Below are positions 60,543 through 64,000 of a stretch of DNA of 64,000 nt, in pieces (position 1 is the first letter of the stretch; every line of letters starts with the position of its first letter). This DNA is from UBA4781 sp963674975 (lineage in GTDB: Bacteria; Chloroflexota; Anaerolineae; Anaerolineales; Anaerolineaceae): assembly GCA_963674975.1 (NCBI GenBank), contig OY771913.1, forward strand, positions 558,001 through 622,000. The letters are read 5' to 3'. Position numbers and translations under genes: made by a program. The notes under the pieces are model-generated. The model saw nothing but the letters and a program-made list of their open reading frames with translations. It was not told where the DNA came from and made no database searches.

Positions 60543-62168
60543 ATGAAAAAAAATCAGAACGCCTGGTACAAGAATGCAGTTTTTTATGAAGTTTCTACCA
60601 GAGCTTATTATGATTCCAATGGAGATGGGATCGGAGATCTTCAGGGACTGACAAAAAAACTGGATTACATCAAACATCTGGGAGTTGACTGCATCTGGCT
60701 GCTTCCCATTTTTCCATCGCCATTGATAGACGATGGATATGATATTTCTGACTACTACAACATACACCCAGATCTGGGCACCATTGATGATTTCAAGAAG
60801 TTGGTACGGGCAGCACATGAACGCGGTATGCGCATCGTTGCCGACCTGGTCGTCAATCATACATCCAACCAGTGTGAATGGTTCAAGCAGGCGGAAGAGG
60901 ATGAAAATTCGCCATATCACGATTATTACGTTTGGAGCGACACGAACCAGCGTTATAAAGATGCGCGTATCATCTTTGTCGATACGGAGACATCCAACTG
61001 GGCATGGAGTGAAAAAGCGCAGAAATATTACTGGCACCGTTTTTATGCCAGCCAACCCGACCTGAATTATGATAATCCGGCGGTGCGCGAGGAAATGAAA
61101 AATATCATGCGTTTCTGGCTGGATATGGGTATCGATGGATTCCGGGCAGATGCCGTCCCCTATTTGATCGAACGGGAAGGCACAATCTGCGAGAATTTGC
61201 CGGAAACACATGACTATCTGAAAGAAATGCGCAAACTGATCGATGACGAATATCCCGACTGTATTCTGCTGGCAGAAGCAAACCAGTGGCCGCGCGATTT
61301 GCGCCCATATTTTGCCGATGGCGATGAATTTCATATGGCATTTCAATTCCCGCTTATGCCGCGTATTTTTAACTCCCTTGCTAAAAGCGATATTTCACCC
61401 ATTCGTGATATCTTGGAGATAACACCTCAAATTCCAGATAGCTGCCAGTGGTGCACCTTCCTGCGCAATCATGATGAATTGACGCTGGAAATGGTCACTA
61501 TTGAAGACCGTAAATTCATGTGGGATTTCTATGCACCCATCCCAAGGATGCGGTTGAATCTGGGGATCCGGCGCAGGCTGGCACCGCTTCTGGATGGAGA
61601 CTGCCGAAAGATACAGCTTCTGTATGCAGTACTTTTCTCTCTACCCGGCACACCTATTATCTATTATGGGGATGAGATCGGCATGGGTGACAATATCTAT
61701 CTTGAAGACCGAGATGGTGTGCGTACACCCATGCAATGGACTGATGATAAAAATGCCGGCTTTTCAAATGCGATGGAAGAAAAGCTTTATCTGCCGGTAA
61801 TTAAAAGCGACCAATATTCTTATACGCATATCAATGTGGATGCTCAGAAAAAAGATCCCAATTCCCTTTTCAATACTATCCGAAAAATGTTGGCTATACG
61901 CAAATCCAACCCGGTTATGGCACTTGGAGATTATGAGATCATCCGGCAAAAGCAATTCCCGGCTCTGCTCTTCACCAAGCGCATGGATGAAAAAAGCACC
62001 ATTTTCGCGGTCCACAACCTCTCTGCGAAATCCATCCCTGTTGATCTGAATGAACAGTTAAACGGAAAGCAGGTACTGTTCAATTTGATGCTGGAGAAGA
62101 ATATACAGGAGCATCACTTCGATCTGGAGCCGTACTCCTTTATCTGGTTAAAAGCTATCAAATCTTGA
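60543..62168 (+). CDS. treS: Trehalose synthase (maltose alpha-glucosyltransferase)
   Basis: GH13 enzyme that interconverts trehalose and maltose. Opening YKNAVFYEVSTRAYYDSNGDGIGDLQGL and the GH13 regions I-IV are clear: VADLVVNHTS, GIDGFRADAVPYL (catalytic nucleophile Asp), ILLAEANQWP (acid/base Glu), FLRNHDELTLEM (transition-state Asp), followed by RDGVRTPMQWTDDKNAGFS and the TreS-type LYLPVIKSDQ ... INVDAQKKDPNSLFN. 541 residues match stand-alone TreS without the maltokinase. Start ATG 60543 after GAAGGGAAG, 17 bases after the glycosidase gene. End of the LacI-controlled operon. Confidence 0.93.
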   Translation: MKKNQNAWYKNAVFYEVSTRAYYDSNGDGIGDLQGLTKKLDYIKHLGVDCIWLLPIFPSPLIDDGYDISDYYNIHPDLGTIDDFKKLVRAAHERGMRIVADLVVNHTSNQCEWFKQAEEDENSPYHDYYVWSDTNQRYKDARIIFVDTETSNWAWSEKAQKYYWHRFYASQPDLNYDNPAVREEMKNIMRFWLDMGIDGFRADAVPYLIEREGTICENLPETHDYLKEMRKLIDDEYPDCILLAEANQWPRDLRPYFADGDEFHMAFQFPLMPRIFNSLAKSDISPIRDILEITPQIPDSCQWCTFLRNHDELTLEMVTIEDRKFMWDFYAPIPRMRLNLGIRRRLAPLLDGDCRKIQLLYAVLFSLPGTPIIYYGDEIGMGDNIYLEDRDGVRTPMQWTDDKNAGFSNAMEEKLYLPVIKSDQYSYTHINVDAQKKDPNSLFNTIRKMLAIRKSNPVMALGDYEIIRQKQFPALLFTKRMDEKSTIFAVHNLSAKSIPVDLNEQLNGKQVLFNLMLEKNIQEHHFDLEPYSFIWLKAIKS

Positions 62169-62195
62169 CATTCTGTTTTGATCGTTTCCTCCAAG

Positions 62196-62234
62196 CAAAC
62201 AAGGAATGTGATTAACACATTCCTTGTTTGTTTT
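62196..62234 (+). terminator. Terminator of the sugar operon
   Basis: Perfect 15-pair stem around a five-base loop (arms 62196-62210 and 62216-62230) followed by four T, 27 bases after the treS stop. Confidence 0.9.
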
Positions 62235-62257
62235 AACGTCTTTATAAATCGTTTTCT

Positions 62258-63622
62258 CTATTCCATTTCACCAAAAGCATCCAGCACACGGGTGATATGT
62301 TTGGCGCTTTTCAGGTAATCTGAAATGCGGATATTTTCGTTCGGTGAATGAGCCCCGGTGCCGGGATATCCCGCGCCCAGTGAAGCGATAGGAACATGCA
62401 ACGCTTCCTGCACAATAAAATTGGGTCCGGAACCTCCTGACATGGGAACAATCTGCATGGGCACTCCGTAAACATCTTTGGCTGTATTCACAACCATCTG
62501 CACAAAAGGATCATCGGCGCGGGTTTTCGATGGAGATTCTCCACCCCAGTATGTTACTTTAATATCTTCAAAGCCGTGCTCATCCAGATGACGGCGGAGT
62601 AGTTTCAGTGTCTTTTCTGGTTTTTGATTGGGGATCAACCTGAAATCGACTTTGGCTGATGCCTTCGCCGGCATCACCGTCTTTGATCCTTTACCCTGGT
62701 AGCCAGAGTTCAATCCGCAGATCGTACAGGATGCTTTATGTGCTTCAGAAAAATTCAAATCCATCCCACCCTGCATATCTCCCAGGAATTTTTTAATACC
62801 ATATCGGGTGCGGTATTCCTCGGCAGTATTCGGCAGCTCTTTCAGGTACAGCAGATCAACCGTAGAAGGCGGGATCACATCATCATAGAACCCCTTGATG
62901 AGCACCTCTTCTTCATCATTTTTCAAAGAAGCCAGCGCCCATACCAACCGCCAGGCAGCATTCGGGAAAATGGTGCCGCCCAGCCCTGAATGGACATCCA
63001 TCGCGGCAGTTTCCACTTCTAGCTCCACATAACAGATACCGCGCAGCCCTAAATACTGGGTCGGGATATCATTTTGATCGACTCCACCCGATTCCCAAAT
63101 ACATGCATCGGCAGCCAGTTCTTCAGTATGGGTTGAAACGAAATCTTCCAGGTTTACGCTGCTGGTTTCTTCTTCTCCCTCGATCAAGAATTTCACCGTA
63201 CAGGGCAGCTCATCGACACTGGTCAGGATGCTGTCAATAGCAAACAGGCGGTTGACGATATTTCCCTTGTTATCGCTTACCCCTCTACCATAGAGCTTTC
63301 CCTCTCGAACTTCGGGCTGAAACGGTTCACTCAACCACAGTTCCAGCGGTTCGGGGGGCTGCACATCGTAGTGATCATAGAACAGCAGGGTTCGCTCTCC
63401 CCTGCCTTTTCTTTCAGCGGTAACGATAGGAGCACCCTTTGTCTGGTTGACCTTTACCGAGAAACCGCGTTTTTCCAGCATATGCTTTACCAGGTCGGCA
63501 CACTCTTCTAATCCCAGGTTCTGGGCGGAGATACTTTTTTGCGAGACCAACTGCTTTAGTTCTTCAATGCTTGTATTAAGGTTGTCATCAAGATATTGGT
63601 CTATCTTTTCATAAGGCAGCAT
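62258..63622 (-). CDS. M20/M25/M40 family dipeptidase
   Basis: Cytosolic zinc dipeptidase/aminoacylase. Metal and catalytic motifs: LLFYDHYDVQPPEPLELW (His and Asp), GVSDNKGNIVNRLFAI, FLIEGEEETSSVN (catalytic Glu and metal Glu), a lid domain about residues 185-345 (DVHSGLGGTIFPNAAWRLVWALASL) and the end LGAGYPGTGAHSPNENIRI (His ligand). 454 residues is standard. It is convergent with the sugar operon and starts 18 bases after the membrane protein gene upstream on the same strand. Confidence 0.93.
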   Translation of the reverse strand: MLPYEKIDQYLDDNLNTSIEELKQLVSQKSISAQNLGLEECADLVKHMLEKRGFSVKVNQTKGAPIVTAERKGRGERTLLFYDHYDVQPPEPLELWLSEPFQPEVREGKLYGRGVSDNKGNIVNRLFAIDSILTSVDELPCTVKFLIEGEEETSSVNLEDFVSTHTEELAADACIWESGGVDQNDIPTQYLGLRGICYVELEVETAAMDVHSGLGGTIFPNAAWRLVWALASLKNDEEEVLIKGFYDDVIPPSTVDLLYLKELPNTAEEYRTRYGIKKFLGDMQGGMDLNFSEAHKASCTICGLNSGYQGKGSKTVMPAKASAKVDFRLIPNQKPEKTLKLLRRHLDEHGFEDIKVTYWGGESPSKTRADDPFVQMVVNTAKDVYGVPMQIVPMSGGSGPNFIVQEALHVPIASLGAGYPGTGAHSPNENIRISDYLKSAKHITRVLDAFGEME

Positions 63623-63640
63623 TTCATTCTTTCCTTTCTA

Positions 63641-64000
63641 CTATATTGAAAAATGGGATAATGAAAAACCGGAATAGGAGAAAAAGAGCATCTTCAGGAT
63701 CTTTCCTGTTCCGCAGAACAGCAGGAACTTCCACAACGGTACATGGAGAACTCCCGCTGCAATACCTGCCAGATCAAAGAATGGATTGGGAATGATCGCC
63801 AGCACAAGAATTATCCATGCTCCATATTTTTGCATGGCAGTCATGATCTTCTCATACCAATCCTTCTTTTCCACCACAAATTTCCCTGCCACACCTGCCA
63901 GATAACCGGAGAGTTCCCCCAATGCAGCCCCTAATCCTGCTGCAACGGCTACCCAAAAAGGATTGAAAACAGCGCCCATAGCAGAAGTAATCAGCACACC
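63641..64000 (-). CDS. VTT (DedA/YqaA-like) family membrane protein, C-terminal part
   Basis: Cut by the right edge of the window. The visible 120 residues have several hydrophobic segments and the VTT-domain features ALGELSGYLAGVAGKFVV (a conserved G-x-x-x-G-Y-x-x-G segment) and YGAWIILVLAIIPNPFFDLAGIAAGVLHVPLWKFLLFCGTGKILKMLFF (conserved Pro-rich re-entrant loop). Family members such as DedA and TVP38 move lipids across membranes. The N-terminus lies outside the window. The start of the M20 gene follows 18 bases after its stop. Confidence 0.82.
   Translation of the reverse strand, partial: GVLITSAMGAVFNPFWVAVAAGLGAALGELSGYLAGVAGKFVVEKKDWYEKIMTAMQKYGAWIILVLAIIPNPFFDLAGIAAGVLHVPLWKFLLFCGTGKILKMLFFSYSGFSLSHFSI

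Overview
The window looks like a chromosomal segment of an anaerobic Chloroflexota bacterium, most likely class Anaerolineae. Grounds: lipoproteins and LysM proteins with Thr/Pro linkers, a topoisomerase I opening with a zinc ribbon, an RNHCP-domain gene, short genes packed in runs, and no sign of lipopolysaccharide or outer-membrane genes. This is inference from style and gene content; no 16S gene is present. Base composition is moderate over most of the window, very AT-rich at 23.5-28.5 kb and mildly AT-rich at 43-48.5 kb.

Layout. 1-4.0 kb: minus-strand run rpsP, khpA, rimM, dprA, manC, topA (topA cut by the left edge). 4.2-8.5 kb: plus-strand degV-type lipid-binding gene, DUF1015 gene, M23 lipoprotein, queG. 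8.5-9.8 kb: minus-strand LysM protein, DivIC/FtsB-like protein, tRNA-Leu(CAG). 9.9-13.3 kb: membrane/GAF-like protein, LCP ligase and a tyrosine-recombinase-fold protein without its catalytic residues. 13.3-16.6 kb: tilS and mutL. 16.7-23.5 kb: nucleotidyltransferase-HEPN-like protein, HAD nucleotidase, ctpA, S1-domain protein, pyrG with a leader hairpin, eno.

23.5-28.5 kb is an AT-rich, probably acquired island of three different radical SAM enzymes and one membrane-anchored protein, with no recognisable substrate gene. It is followed by intergenic repeats, an ABC-2 exporter, a zinc-ribbon/beta-propeller protein, a ceramidase-like hydrolase, an MFS exporter behind a leader-peptide/terminator module, a HEAT-repeat protein, an M28 peptidase split by membrane helices, a frameshifted RNHCP gene and a membrane phosphodiesterase.

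39.8-44.4 kb is a fructose-family PTS (IIA, IIB, IIC) with a 6-phospho-beta-glucosidase, divergent from an AraC regulator that has two HTH domains. 44.4-51.2 kb holds a 223-bp chimeric udg/queA remnant, a histidine kinase/response regulator/HD-GYP cassette, and the intact ruvB-queA-udg operon from whose sequences the remnant was made. 51.3-53.7 kb: upp, tpiA, RNase P RNA and a cupin.

54.0-62.2 kb is a LacI-controlled sugar operon: regulator, binding lipoprotein, two permeases, a GH63-like glycosidase and trehalose synthase, pointing to uptake and use of an alpha-glucoside such as trehalose or maltose. The second permease has a cytochrome c-like segment with a CASCH heme-attachment motif inserted in its first extracytoplasmic loop; I consider this the most unusual item in the window. 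The right edge holds an M20 dipeptidase and a cut VTT-family membrane protein.
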